Positions 36,958 to 46,042 of a stretch of DNA of 64,000 bases are shown here, in pieces (within the stretch, counting starts at the first letter, position 1; each line of letters begins with the position of its first letter). The DNA is from Evansella tamaricis (GTDB lineage: Bacteria; Bacillota; Bacilli; Bacillales; Salisediminibacteriaceae). The notes beneath the pieces were generated by a model. The model did no database searches. It was not told the DNA's origin and saw nothing but the letters and a program-made list of their open reading frames with translations. The stretch covers positions 38,876-102,875 of the forward strand of contig NZ_JAHQCS010000107.1 in the NCBI RefSeq assembly GCF_019042215.1, given 5' to 3'. The position numbers were made by a program, and so were the translations under genes.

Positions 36958-37776
36958 TTACTCTGTTCTAAAATCAATAAGTTCTACAGTCACATTCGTA
37001 ATGCGGTTATCCAGTCGCGCTGAAGTTCTAAACCCTGTTTTTGCAGACGGCAGTAACGTACCTGATGTGGGATACGTTTCAGAGGAGTCAATGATGTTCC
37101 CATTGTCATCCTTGAATAGAGCGCGTAATTTAACAGATCTTAAACTAAAGTTGCTGATGTTTTGTACTTCCCCTTCCACAATCGTACCGGCCGTGTTCGT
37201 GTAAACATCCGTTATATCAATGGTAATCGGATTCGTCAAATTCTCACGGGCTTCCCTTTCTTGGCGCTGTGCCTGCTCCACCTGACTATGGAGTTCCTCA
37301 TACTGTTGAAGGGCACCTTCTAACTGTTCAATCTTTTTTTCTTGTAAACTCAGGACTTCCATAGCAGATTCCAGTTCTGTTTCTAACCTTTCATTCGTAC
37401 CAGATTGTGCCGACAAGGATGCTACTTCCTGCTCCTTCTCAGAAATGACTGACTGCAAATTTTTAATATCATTTAAAAACGTGTCCGTCAATTCCTTCAC
37501 TTCTGTTTTGGAGTTTTCGCTAACTTCCTCTAACTCCTGCTGGAGGGAAAACAATGATTCTGCATAAATCAAATAATTTTTCACCTCTTCTGCTTCTGCA
37601 TCCTCATCAAGGGCATTTTGAAAAGCTTCCATCGCCTCTTCATAATCCCCCAAAGACATTGCCATATGGCCTGCCTCCACATTGTCTGTAAATGTCTCAG
37701 ATGCTTTGCTAGAACAACCTGCCAATAAGAAAAATAATATTATAATTGCTAAAAAACTACTCCATTTTTTCCACAC
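36958..37776 (-). CDS. Coiled-coil lipoprotein with TPR-like start and FxLYD-like domain
   Basis: A 272-residue lipoprotein. The signal peptide ends in the lipobox LLAGC (Cys21). Next come one TPR-like hairpin (GDYEEAMEAFQNALDEDAEA, about 43-62), a long coiled coil (about 70-180, Glu/Gln/Leu rich) and a C-terminal beta domain, ITDVYTNTAGTIVEGEVQNI...LRSVKLRALFKDDNGNIID, resembling FxLYD domains of Firmicute surface proteins. The function is unknown; it may be a scaffold at the membrane. The start is GTG with GGGAGG eleven bases upstream. Confidence 0.8.
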   Translation of the reverse strand: MWKKWSSFLAIIILFFLLAGCSSKASETFTDNVEAGHMAMSLGDYEEAMEAFQNALDEDAEAEEVKNYLIYAESLFSLQQELEEVSENSKTEVKELTDTFLNDIKNLQSVISEKEQEVASLSAQSGTNERLETELESAMEVLSLQEKKIEQLEGALQQYEELHSQVEQAQRQEREARENLTNPITIDITDVYTNTAGTIVEGEVQNISNFSLRSVKLRALFKDDNGNIIDSSETYPTSGTLLPSAKTGFRTSARLDNRITNVTVELIDFRTE

Positions 37777-37882
37777 TTGAACTACTACCTCCCTCTCCTA
37801 ATCAACTAAATTACCAAATTAAATCTACACTTTGCTAGAGTTAACTGCACATTCTATATTAAGAAAACTGTATAAAAGCTCA

Positions 37883-38896
37883 TCAAAGAAGACCTAACTC
37901 CTTTAATATCCTCCGTAACGTCCCCAAGTCAGTCTTCAGTTCAGTTGAAATCTCCGTCATTAATACACTACAAATGGTATCTAAATGGGTAGTACTAAGT
38001 TTTGTATCGAGGAATCTCCCTAGTTCCAGTGCCTCATCCATATCTGTAAACGGGTTTAAAACAACGTTTTTTCCACGAATAGTCTCGTCCATTTCTAAAG
38101 CTAGATGTTTAATAAACTCTGCGATATTTTCGATCTTTTTATGATTCAAATTTTCAAAGGTGTCATGTTTTGTGTGGTAATACGGCCAATGGCCACAGGA
38201 AAAAAATAGATTCGGCTTTTTATTAATGTCAAAAATATAATGATCAGATAAGTATAAAATGTCTCTGCTTTTTAACTTATAAGTCTGAATTTCTTCATTC
38301 TTCTCACGTGCTTTATTAATACTATGGGATAAAGCAGGACTTGTCTCTGCCCCAACGGCAAACAAGGCGTTTTCCCGATCACAAACAGCCAGATCATGAC
38401 CGCAAAGATCTAAAATAATTGCACCGTGGAAAAAGCGGAAGTCTAAGCATTCCGGTAAATGTCGATAAAAGTAAACACTCCCCATATCAGGGGTTTTAAA
38501 ATAAGGTGGTTCCTCCATATCGAATATGGCAAGGACAATGTTTAAGTCTAAGTGGGAATTTTTTAAAGAATCCATTACGGAAAGCAATATACCGATTGCA
38601 GCAGCATTATCATCAGCCCCAGGAAATCCAGTAAGATGATCATAATGGGCTCCAAGCAATAACCAGTCTTTTTTGGCGTTACCTTTTTTCACGGCGAGAA
38701 TGTTGCGGCCTATAACCGTGTCATCAGCCACATAAATCTGTTCCCATCCACTTGTCAAAAGGGGCTCAAGTTTCATCGTCTCCATTTGGTCGATGATGAG
38801 CTTCCTAGCTTGATCATGACCTGTGGTTCCTGGAACACGTCCATTTAAGACCGGGTCCGATAAATTTTCAATGAGTTCAATAAATTGGCGGTTCAT
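37883..38896 (-). CDS. M28-family zinc aminopeptidase
   Basis: A 337-residue peptidase. The di-zinc site is visible: AHYDH (His84), PGADDNAAA (Asp95) and IFDMEEP (catalytic Glu128, Glu129), with a later Asp (ILDLCGHDL region) and a His in HTKHDTFENLN. It has no signal peptide, so it should be cytoplasmic. The N-terminal GRVPGTTGHDQARKLI segment is typical of M28 enzymes. The last ~60 residues form a helical tail (DMDEALELGRFLDTKL). It is a single gene. Confidence 0.9.
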   Translation of the reverse strand: MNRQFIELIENLSDPVLNGRVPGTTGHDQARKLIIDQMETMKLEPLLTSGWEQIYVADDTVIGRNILAVKKGNAKKDWLLLGAHYDHLTGFPGADDNAAAIGILLSVMDSLKNSHLDLNIVLAIFDMEEPPYFKTPDMGSVYFYRHLPECLDFRFFHGAIILDLCGHDLAVCDRENALFAVGAETSPALSHSINKAREKNEEIQTYKLKSRDILYLSDHYIFDINKKPNLFFSCGHWPYYHTKHDTFENLNHKKIENIAEFIKHLALEMDETIRGKNVVLNPFTDMDEALELGRFLDTKLSTTHLDTICSVLMTEISTELKTDLGTLRRILKELGLL

Positions 38897-39161
38897 TTCT
38901 TCCCTTTTCTCCCTTCCAACTATCGACTAAACTATTGACCAACCATTCTTTTATGACTAGTATATCACTATTTTTTTCCAAATCACTAAGTTAATAGAGT
39001 TTTTTGTAAATTTAATAGGAAAAGTCTGGAATGGAAAACTCTACTAAATAATTTAACACAGAAATGCATGGAGGTTAATACCCCCATGCTGATAAAACGT
39101 TTTTTAAGAAAATTTACACTCCCATTTAAGAGGGACTGTTAAAATGAGAAAAGCACCTTTT

Positions 39162-41576
39162 TCAGTGCACTCCCATTAAAGATTGTTTTTTTCTATTCCA
39201 AAAGAAGATACTTGAGCCAATAAGGAGCATCAACAAACCAACCAATAACCAATTATAGGAATTCGTTGCCGTTGACGGTAATGCTTCTCCATCTTTGACT
39301 TCATGGTTTTTCTCGTTAGTTGAATCTTTGCCTACTTTACCTGATGATGGGGATGTTCCAAGTATTGGTCCCTCATTATCCTCTTCTTTTTCAACTGGTG
39401 TCTGCTCTTGCCTTTTTTGGAAAACACCATAAGTAGAAAAATGGGAGACTTCCAATGTGATAAATTGCTCAGATTTGTCAACTTGCCCACCTTTTAACAC
39501 CCACTTATTTGTACCCTCATCGTAATAATATATTTCAACTAACTCCGGATCTAATCCCGAAAAATAGTGAAGGTTTAAGATAAAGTCCCCATGTGTTAAA
39601 GGTTCACTTGTACCATCCGGGTATACAACCGTTACTTCATAGATATCCCCTGCCACTACATAGTCATCCATATGAGAAATATTGTCTGGATTCACTTGCT
39701 CCACTTTTATTCTCGTCGCTTCAGGGAGATCAGTTGGCATAATGATGGAGCTGTTACTCCCTTGAATATAATAGTGTGCGCCACTGCCTACTTCCCTCTC
39801 TACACCATAACTAATGAGATAGTCATCCTCAATCGTGACTGTTAATGATACTGAAATATCATTAGTGTTTGTTATATGGTCTGGTAGATCTAATACCCCC
39901 TGAACATTTAATGATTTCAAGGACGTGGGATCATAAGGATCATTTTCCAGTTCCCAGGAAACGGGGAGATCAACTGTTTCCCCACTCGGAAGTTCAGCAG
40001 TTAACTTCTGTGGCAGGAGTGATGTTATCTCTTCCAGCGTTTTTCCAAACGTCACATTCGTATTTTCTCCCCCGGACAAAGAAACAATATTTGGCTGGAA
40101 TTCGAACGCCCCAATGTCAATCTTTCCATTTTGGATTCTAGTGTTCCCTCCAACATCACTATATCCACTTCCAAAACCGTTATTTCCTTGATCTATAGCA
40201 GGGGAATGGGCAGATAGCCGATAGTCCCCTTGGGCTGGTGCCAAAAACATTGGATCATCGCTAAAGATCATCAGTTCTCTTAGTTCCTGTTCATCTAGTA
40301 GAGCATCAATTCCTCCAATGATTAAATTGGACATAAATTCAGCGGGATTCATCTCTAACGGAGCAATTTCCGATTGTAAGGAGAATTCGGAATCCATTCG
40401 CACCAATAAATTTTCTTCAAGTGAGTTTCCTCCGTTCCCCCATATAATTGTATTGAATATTCTTGGTGGTTGCTCCCTATAGGCAAGGGAAACACCAGCA
40501 CCAAACCCCGACCCTTGTGTTACATCATTATTTGTTATTGTCATACTATATAGACTGACCGATTCCTGTATCTCGTTTTCAGCGACCATCTTTAACTCAA
40601 AATCCAAGGATTCACCTAAATGCATTGGAGTCATTTCCGGTTCCCTGAAAAGATTTGATGCCTCATAAATTCCTCCACCTGAAATTTCAGCTGTATTTCC
40701 TGCAATCAAAGTATTAAAACTTAGAAATTCACTCTCTAAAGCGAAGATTCCTCCGCCTGATTCCAATGCAGTATTCCCTGTTATAAAACTGTTAGCAACA
40801 GTAACACTACTGGATAAGGAGGCAATTCCTCCGCCACTTTTACTTGAATGGTTATTTGTAAACGTTGAATTAGATATATACGCTAAACTATGATAGAGTT
40901 GTACTCCTCCTCCATCTTCAACGGATGAATTATTCGTAATATATACATTTAGTAAATTCACACCATTACTGTATTCTAACAGGATTCCGCCACCATGATA
41001 TCCAGCGTTTTCTTTGATTACTAAATCCTGCAGGAAAATATGTTCACTAGAAAACAATCCAATCCCAACGCCCCCGTAAGATCCATTCGATTTAGCCCCA
41101 GTAATAGTAAACCCATCGAGCTCTACACCTGAGACATGGTTACCAGTCACTACTGCTACAGAGTTCCCATTGCCATGATCCCCACTTAGAATCGTTTCAT
41201 TTGCTTTACTATCCCGTTCATAACGATACGTTTCTCCACCTGCAAACCCACCATAAATATAAACATTACTTTTCAGAAAGAAGGACGTGTCTTCCACATA
41301 CTCTGTTCCTGTAAGTTCAATTTCTCCGACAGATGTAGATGTGGTGGGACGATAAGTTCCCTTAGCAACCCAGATTTCTTGACGATCCCCTGCTGCATCA
41401 ATCGCATCTTGAAGATCAGTGAAAGCATCGGCCCACGATTGTCCATTATTTTCACCAGTAGCATTTACATCTACGTAAATGATGTTTCCACCTGCACTCC
41501 AAGCTGAAGGCAGTAACACAAACAACAATAATACCACTGACAGTAATAAAGATTTTGTTTTCCATCTTTTTTTCAA
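39162..41576 (-). CDS. Cell-wall-anchored beta-helix surface protein (LPSTA sorting signal)
   Basis: An 804-residue surface protein. A signal peptide (SLLLSVVLLLFVLLPSAWSA) is followed by a right-handed beta-helix region at about 25-490 (YVDVNATGENNGQSWADAF start, repeats like SSKSGGGIASLSSSVTVANS and ALESGGGIFALESE; choice-of-anchor-Q-like DQGNNGFGSGYSDVGG). Ig-like domains follow at about 500-700. The C-terminus has LPSTAT, a membrane segment (WLLVGLLMLLIGSSIFFW) and RKKQ, a sorting signal of the LPxTA type used by class D sortases. The TTG start at 41574-41576 follows AAGGTGA; the frame is open six codons further. No sortase gene is in this window. Confidence 0.85.
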   Translation of the reverse strand: MKKRWKTKSLLLSVVLLLFVLLPSAWSAGGNIIYVDVNATGENNGQSWADAFTDLQDAIDAAGDRQEIWVAKGTYRPTTSTSVGEIELTGTEYVEDTSFFLKSNVYIYGGFAGGETYRYERDSKANETILSGDHGNGNSVAVVTGNHVSGVELDGFTITGAKSNGSYGGVGIGLFSSEHIFLQDLVIKENAGYHGGGILLEYSNGVNLLNVYITNNSSVEDGGGVQLYHSLAYISNSTFTNNHSSKSGGGIASLSSSVTVANSFITGNTALESGGGIFALESEFLSFNTLIAGNTAEISGGGIYEASNLFREPEMTPMHLGESLDFELKMVAENEIQESVSLYSMTITNNDVTQGSGFGAGVSLAYREQPPRIFNTIIWGNGGNSLEENLLVRMDSEFSLQSEIAPLEMNPAEFMSNLIIGGIDALLDEQELRELMIFSDDPMFLAPAQGDYRLSAHSPAIDQGNNGFGSGYSDVGGNTRIQNGKIDIGAFEFQPNIVSLSGGENTNVTFGKTLEEITSLLPQKLTAELPSGETVDLPVSWELENDPYDPTSLKSLNVQGVLDLPDHITNTNDISVSLTVTIEDDYLISYGVEREVGSGAHYYIQGSNSSIIMPTDLPEATRIKVEQVNPDNISHMDDYVVAGDIYEVTVVYPDGTSEPLTHGDFILNLHYFSGLDPELVEIYYYDEGTNKWVLKGGQVDKSEQFITLEVSHFSTYGVFQKRQEQTPVEKEEDNEGPILGTSPSSGKVGKDSTNEKNHEVKDGEALPSTATNSYNWLLVGLLMLLIGSSIFFWNRKKQSLMGVH

Positions 41577-42166
41577 TATAATCACCTTTTTCAATTAATG
41601 TCATTTCTCAGAATATGATTTCGAATATTCCGACTCACCTATCTACAATTCACTATATAGAACACTTAATGCTAGCAATCCCGTTAGATCAGTTCTCTAA
41701 GTAACGTATAAGAATAAATAGAAATTTTAGTATTATAGCAGGGTTTCGTTATTCCATCTAGGATACATCGTAAACGTAAGGATAGGATAGATATGCAGAT
41801 ATGTCTTTTATTCTATATAACCACTCCCCTTCCAAAATAATAGTTTTAACGTTTATTACCGTCATAAAGTTAATAACTCTATCATGTCCACTAAATTCTA
41901 CTATTAATTCAGAAAATTTGACAGCGCAAATCGACAAAATCATGTTTAAAAGTATTTTAAAATTGCCCTTTAATAATCCCATAGAAATAATGGCATTCCT
42001 TACTCTGACTTTCTCACCAAGGGGAATGCTCTTCCTTTCACCCTGCCTTCCTTTTTGTTACCATGAATACTAACTAGTTTTTAGATAGGAATGATAGGTT
42101 TGATTAAGGCATCCATGCTTAATTGTTATCACAGATTACCAGCTAATTTACGGGGAGGAATATCAT
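41577..42166. other. 590-bp intergenic region, no supported gene
   Basis: An AT-rich region between divergent genes. Reading frames on both strands between 41758 and 42073 lack ribosome sites and known motifs. The closest thing to a signal is GGGGAGG before 42167. It presumably holds both promoters. Confidence 0.4.
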
Positions 42167-43384
42167 ATGAATGGGAATTCTGGTTACATATACGTGATGT
42201 TAAATCTAGCAATGGAAGGGAAGGTAATGGTTGGTCGTGTGAAAGATGATCCTGCCATGACACTGGATGGAAGTCAGGCTCCAACGGATAAGGATACACA
42301 ACGCATCCTTGTTTATCGGGAGTTCTTTGCAGAAAATATTGACCTTCTGGAAATAGAACTGAACAATTGGTTAAAGGACAATGACAAGGATAACAGCAAC
42401 GGCTATTTTCAAGTGGAACCTTATCAGATCATTGACAAGATTCAGCAGCTTCACACGTCGTTTTTCCCAGAAAGGAAGGATGGACTTGTCTTCCCTCCGA
42501 ACGGGGGATCAGATATCCCAATGGACGCTTTTGTTCTGTTCGATCAAGCTTGTGATTATTATTATGGTCGTGGAAGCATTGGAAAGGATTACAGGGAAGC
42601 GCGAAGGTTGTTGGAGGAGGCCCACGGGCTTGGGGTGCTGGCGGCTTCTATCTACCTCGGCCGGATGTTTGAGTACGGGGAAGGTGTCGAGCCGGACGTG
42701 GTGAAGGCGCTTCAATATTATGAGTCTGCGGTGGCGGGCGGCAGTAATGTGGGGTGTGCGAAGATTGCTTGTCTCTACTGGAGGGATACGGTTGTAAAGG
42801 ACTTAGAATTGGGAAAACAATGGTGGGACCGCTATTTCACTTCATTGGATCATCACGTTATTACAAAAGATGATTACTCGAATTTTAATTTTTACATAAC
42901 GTTAGCAAATGAGAATCAATTGGAGATAGGGTACAGGGATACTTTAGCCATTTATAAAAATCAGATGATAAAGTTACTGGAGATTCGCTGGGATGTTTGC
43001 AATGAGCAGCACTCTGGGAATATTCCGTTCAGGGAGTATATGTTGGATATTATCCAAAAGGAGATTGCGTTTGTGCAGTCGTTGGAGGCAAAGGATTTGC
43101 CTGGGGTGAGTGAGGACTTCGCCATTACGTCGGACTTCTTGAATATTTCGAATATGGGAATCATTTTACTGGCGAATGTGGAACGGGGTGAGTTTGCTGC
43201 TGGCAATACCATTAAGATAAACGCTCCGGGCGGGATTTCCGTTGATGGAAAAATTAAGAAAATTGAAAAGTTTGGGAAGTTCAGTGAAATGGCATCAGCC
43301 GGGGAAAGTGTCGGTTTCTTGGTGGATGGGAGCCAAGAAGAGTTGATGTTTGTGAAAACCGGAGCATCCATTGTGACAGGATGA
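42167..43384 (+). CDS. GIY-YIG-like / Sel1-repeat / beta-barrel fusion protein
   Basis: A 405-residue cytoplasmic protein of mixed architecture. Residues 6-100 (GYIYVMLNLAMEGKVMVGRV, then YREFFAENIDLLEIELNNWL) resemble the T5orf172 branch of GIY-YIG folds, but the catalytic Arg and Glu are not evident. Residues about 125-215 hold Sel1-like repeats (ACDYYYGRGSIGKDYREARR; YLGRMFEYGEGVEPDVVKAL). The last ~75 residues (FLNISNMGIILLANVERGEF, GAFAAGNTIKI-like turns) resemble the EF-Tu domain-2 beta-barrel. I know no described function. The stretch at 42595-42770 is richer in GC than the rest of the gene. Confidence 0.65.
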   Translation: MNGNSGYIYVMLNLAMEGKVMVGRVKDDPAMTLDGSQAPTDKDTQRILVYREFFAENIDLLEIELNNWLKDNDKDNSNGYFQVEPYQIIDKIQQLHTSFFPERKDGLVFPPNGGSDIPMDAFVLFDQACDYYYGRGSIGKDYREARRLLEEAHGLGVLAASIYLGRMFEYGEGVEPDVVKALQYYESAVAGGSNVGCAKIACLYWRDTVVKDLELGKQWWDRYFTSLDHHVITKDDYSNFNFYITLANENQLEIGYRDTLAIYKNQMIKLLEIRWDVCNEQHSGNIPFREYMLDIIQKEIAFVQSLEAKDLPGVSEDFAITSDFLNISNMGIILLANVERGEFAAGNTIKINAPGGISVDGKIKKIEKFGKFSEMASAGESVGFLVDGSQEELMFVKTGASIVTG

Positions 43385-43449
43385 GTGGTTTCTATAGGGG
43401 GAATGCCCTGATGGAGTTAGGTTAGTTATTCCCTTCACTTCGTTTTCCC

Positions 43450-44187
43450 TTAACCAAATAAAATCAAATTCGCGGCGGCGATGGCAACGACAACCGCGGC
43501 CAGTCTTTTGATATTCTGTTGGGAGAGCTTGGCGAAATAGTGGATACCGATTCGGGAACCAATCAGCACACTGACGAGACCCACCAGGAAGTAACTAATA
43601 AATTCCATGGAGAAGTCACCGCTCACCCCATGTAAAGTAATGGTGAGAATAGCCGTTATCACAAATGTAACTTGCAGGTTGGCGCTGTAGGCATATTTGT
43701 TATCATGGAAAACCAAAAGGAAATAAAACACAAAAAACGGTCCACCAACTGCAAAAATGCCTCCCATAAGACCGCCGGATAGTCCGAGGACAATCGGTAA
43801 CCACGTTCCATTTACCTTTTTTTCTGGATTAGGACTTTCATTCCAAAACAAATAAATGACTACGGTGATTAGAAAAAGGCCAAGGAATGTTTTCAAAATA
43901 TCCATATCCCCATAGTTGTGAAGAATTAAAAAACCACCAACCCGGCCGATTAGGGCGGCACTAAGTATGACGAGGAGGGACTTCCATTGAATATGTTTAA
44001 ATAGTTGTACCGCGATGCTTAAGGACAAGATAAAAGTTAAGGTGATTACTAGGAGTGCACTTTCTTTTACGGTAAAAAGAAATGGTAAAAAACTCATGGC
44101 AATGAGACCAAATCCAAATCCACTTACTCCCTGAACGAAACTCCCGCAAAGTAGGATAATAAAAATCAGTACTAACTCAATGACCAT
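43450..44187 (-). CDS. TauE/SafE-family anion exporter
   Basis: A 245-residue membrane protein with about eight hydrophobic segments. The N-terminal CGSFVQGVSGFGFGLIAMSF and the internal GLSGGLMGGIFAVGGPFFVF are the duplicated TauE/SafE signature. The family exports sulfite, sulfoacetate or related anions, or imports organic acids; the substrate is unknown. It is a single gene; AAAGG precedes the ATG. Confidence 0.9.
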   Translation of the reverse strand: MVIELVLIFIILLCGSFVQGVSGFGFGLIAMSFLPFLFTVKESALLVITLTFILSLSIAVQLFKHIQWKSLLVILSAALIGRVGGFLILHNYGDMDILKTFLGLFLITVVIYLFWNESPNPEKKVNGTWLPIVLGLSGGLMGGIFAVGGPFFVFYFLLVFHDNKYAYSANLQVTFVITAILTITLHGVSGDFSMEFISYFLVGLVSVLIGSRIGIHYFAKLSQQNIKRLAAVVVAIAAANLILFG

Positions 44188-44421
44188 GACTAGCGAACCT
44201 TTCTGATTTTGAACTGGAACTCTTACTTCTTGCCACTTTTCTCTTGTTAAAAAGTTACGGTTTGGAAAAGTAGGTACTCAACCCACACTTTCTTTCTATT
44301 TTCTATACTATCATACCTTCTATTCTTAAAATAATACGTGGAATAATCCCTTCCATCGTCAAGGACAGAGAGAAGCAGGAAGGGGAGCATCGTGACCTTA
44401 CGATACTCCCAAACACACTCT

Positions 44422-44607
44422 CTAATATCGTTCTTTATAAATCAATAACGCATCATTGCAAACGGAATCTTCTGAAACGGTCGTTGTAAATTTGATATCA
44501 ATTATATCCACGTCGTTTGCCTCTAGCCATTCATTAATATCATCGTCAATATAGGTATCATCTGAATCAAAATGCTTCACCTTCATCTCCCTAGATCGTA
44601 GAATCAA
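44422..44607 (-). CDS. Small Cse60-like sporulation protein (61 aa)
   Basis: A 61-residue acidic protein: ...MKVKHFDSDDTYIDDDINEW, then IIDIKFTTTVSEDS and DALLIYKERY. The pattern (KVKxFD at the start, an acidic helix, IxDIKF, then a final strand ending in IY) fits the Cse60 family, small proteins expressed in the forespore of Bacillus under sigma-E control. I set the start at TTG 44605-44607, eight bases after a strong AAGGAGG; ATG seven codons later is the alternative. Confidence 0.65.
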   Translation of the reverse strand: MILRSREMKVKHFDSDDTYIDDDINEWLEANDVDIIDIKFTTTVSEDSVCNDALLIYKERY

Positions 44608-44781
44608 TTCCGTCCCCTCCTTCTCTGTATAAATGATAATGATAAAATATATGGACAAAGGGAACTTTTAAGACCTATTGGATTGTGACGGAATGTCAAA
44701 AGTGTGTTCTCCAGATGTTTTTTGGACAAAAACAGATTATTAACAACACGTGAAAAGTTATTACTTTGGGTTTTATTCATC

Positions 44782-44876
44782 AGAAAAGCGCAACCGCCTA
44801 TGCTCACGAGCGTAGGACAGTGGAGGATTGACAACAGAAGTTCGCTCTTTGACTTCGGTTGTCACTTCCGAAGTAA
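44782..44876. repeat. Dispersed AAGCGC repeat, short copy
   Basis: AGAAAAGCGCAACCGCCTAT, then the TTGACAACAGAAGTTCG...CTTCGGTTGTCA hairpin, ending at CTTCCGAAGT. It lacks the 3' part found in the copies at 14769 and 36717. Confidence 0.82.
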
Positions 44877-44913
44877 CTAAATTTTGATAGGTTTACCTTC
44901 CTTTTTTCCCTGA

Positions 44914-45270
44914 TTAAGGTGAAGATGGTTCATCTCCTCTAACTTGCTTTTTCCACTTATGGAACTCAACGAATTCCTGGAGCTCTTTCAAGGTAATTCC
45001 AGACTCCCTAAGCTCTTGTATAAGATTCCACCATGCGTAATCACTATTATCAAATTGAGCGACTTCAGGTTCAATTAACTCAGGAACCAGTTCATTAACA
45101 GGGACATCCAGTTCCGAAGAAATCTTGGCGACTAACTCCACAGAGGGGTTTGTATTTTGATCTCGCTCTAATGTACTTAAATATGATTTGGCAACTCCCG
45201 CCCTTTCCGCAAGCTCTGTTAATGTTAAGCCTGCGCCTTTCCTATATCTTCTAATTCTACTGCCAATCAA
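44914..45270 (-). CDS. sinR: SinR-like transcriptional repressor
   Basis: A 118-residue repressor with the SinR layout. An N-terminal HTH (residues 1-66) reads MIGSRIRRYRKGAGLTLTEL, then AERAGVAKSYLSTLERDQNT, nearly the SinR recognition helix. The C-terminal ~45 residues (SDYAWWNLIQELRESGITLK, ELQEFVEFHKWKKQ) match the SinI/SinR dimerisation domain. SinR represses biofilm matrix genes in B. subtilis and is antagonised by SinI. No sinI gene is beside it, so an antirepressor may be encoded elsewhere. The start is TTG (45268-45270). Divergent sporulation-type kinase gene to the right. Confidence 0.88.
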   Translation of the reverse strand: MIGSRIRRYRKGAGLTLTELAERAGVAKSYLSTLERDQNTNPSVELVAKISSELDVPVNELVPELIEPEVAQFDNSDYAWWNLIQELRESGITLKELQEFVEFHKWKKQVRGDEPSSP

Positions 45271-45544
45271 CGTTCACACCACTCTTTCACTAAAAGATAT
45301 TACCCGTTATTATTATTATTTTAAAACGTAATACGATGTTTATGTTTTCCGGTGAACTTTTGATGGTAGTTGCTAATGGTTCACCTTTTCCGTTCGGAAA
45401 TTTAATTTAGATGTTATTTTTCCCTTTTGCTGGGCCTAGACCAATTTACCTAATATTCCAGATAAACCGTTAACCATTATATAACATTTTCAATTTTCTG
45501 GCTATTATAATAGTCATATAGTCACATTATCTATCAATAACTTT

Positions 45545-45633
45545 TTCGACATTCTTCCGACGAGTTATGGAACTTGTCGTTGAGTGTCGATTAGTTTCGG
45601 ATTGTTTCTCGAAATATTATACCTTTGTATAAT
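45545..45633. promoter_or_regulatory. Candidate Spo0A boxes and -10 element between sinR and kinase gene
   Basis: TTCGACA (45545-45551) is a perfect Spo0A box (TGTCGAA) on the minus strand; TGTCGAT (45585-45591) is a near match on the plus strand. TATAAT follows at 45628-45633 with no good -35 box, as seen at activated promoters. Regulation of either flanking gene by Spo0A~P is an inference. The rest of 45271-46042 is AT-rich and shows no gene. Confidence 0.5.
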
Positions 45634-45725
45634 ATAAACCGTATTATTGGATTGGTATGTTTATGGTACCTATAATTTGAAAGCGTACTTTATCCTGTTC
45701 GGAATTTTCATCCATATTATTGAAC

Positions 45726-45761
45726 AAGTGCCATTCGACAAGTGCCTGTCACCTCCCGACA
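45726..45761. repeat. Diverged copy of the palindromic repeat
   Basis: CGACAAGTGCCTGTCACCTC and neighbouring AAGTGCCATTCGACAAGTG repeat parts of the 42-bp palindrome at 548-589 in shuffled order. Confidence 0.6.
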
Positions 45762-46042
45762 AAAAGAGTCCCCTTACTAGGAGTTATGAGAGATTTAACT
45801 GCTGTGTAAGGGTTTTTCACTATCAGGATTCAAATCATGTGATCATTTTCAAATTGTGCTATAATTTTACAATAAATGTACAACAAAAATACCACTCTCG
45901 TAAACACTTTGACAATTGCCCTCAAGGCATAGTACGAGTAATCATTTGGGGTTCCAATGACGGGAAACCATTTATACGGTATTACCAAAATACACATAGA
46001 ATTACATAAATAATTTTTCGTTATTAAGGGGGATGGGATTGA

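Noticed and set aside
41758..42073. Short open frames on both strands before the Sel1-repeat gene
   Set aside because: No ribosome sites, AT-rich, low-complexity translations; probably chance.
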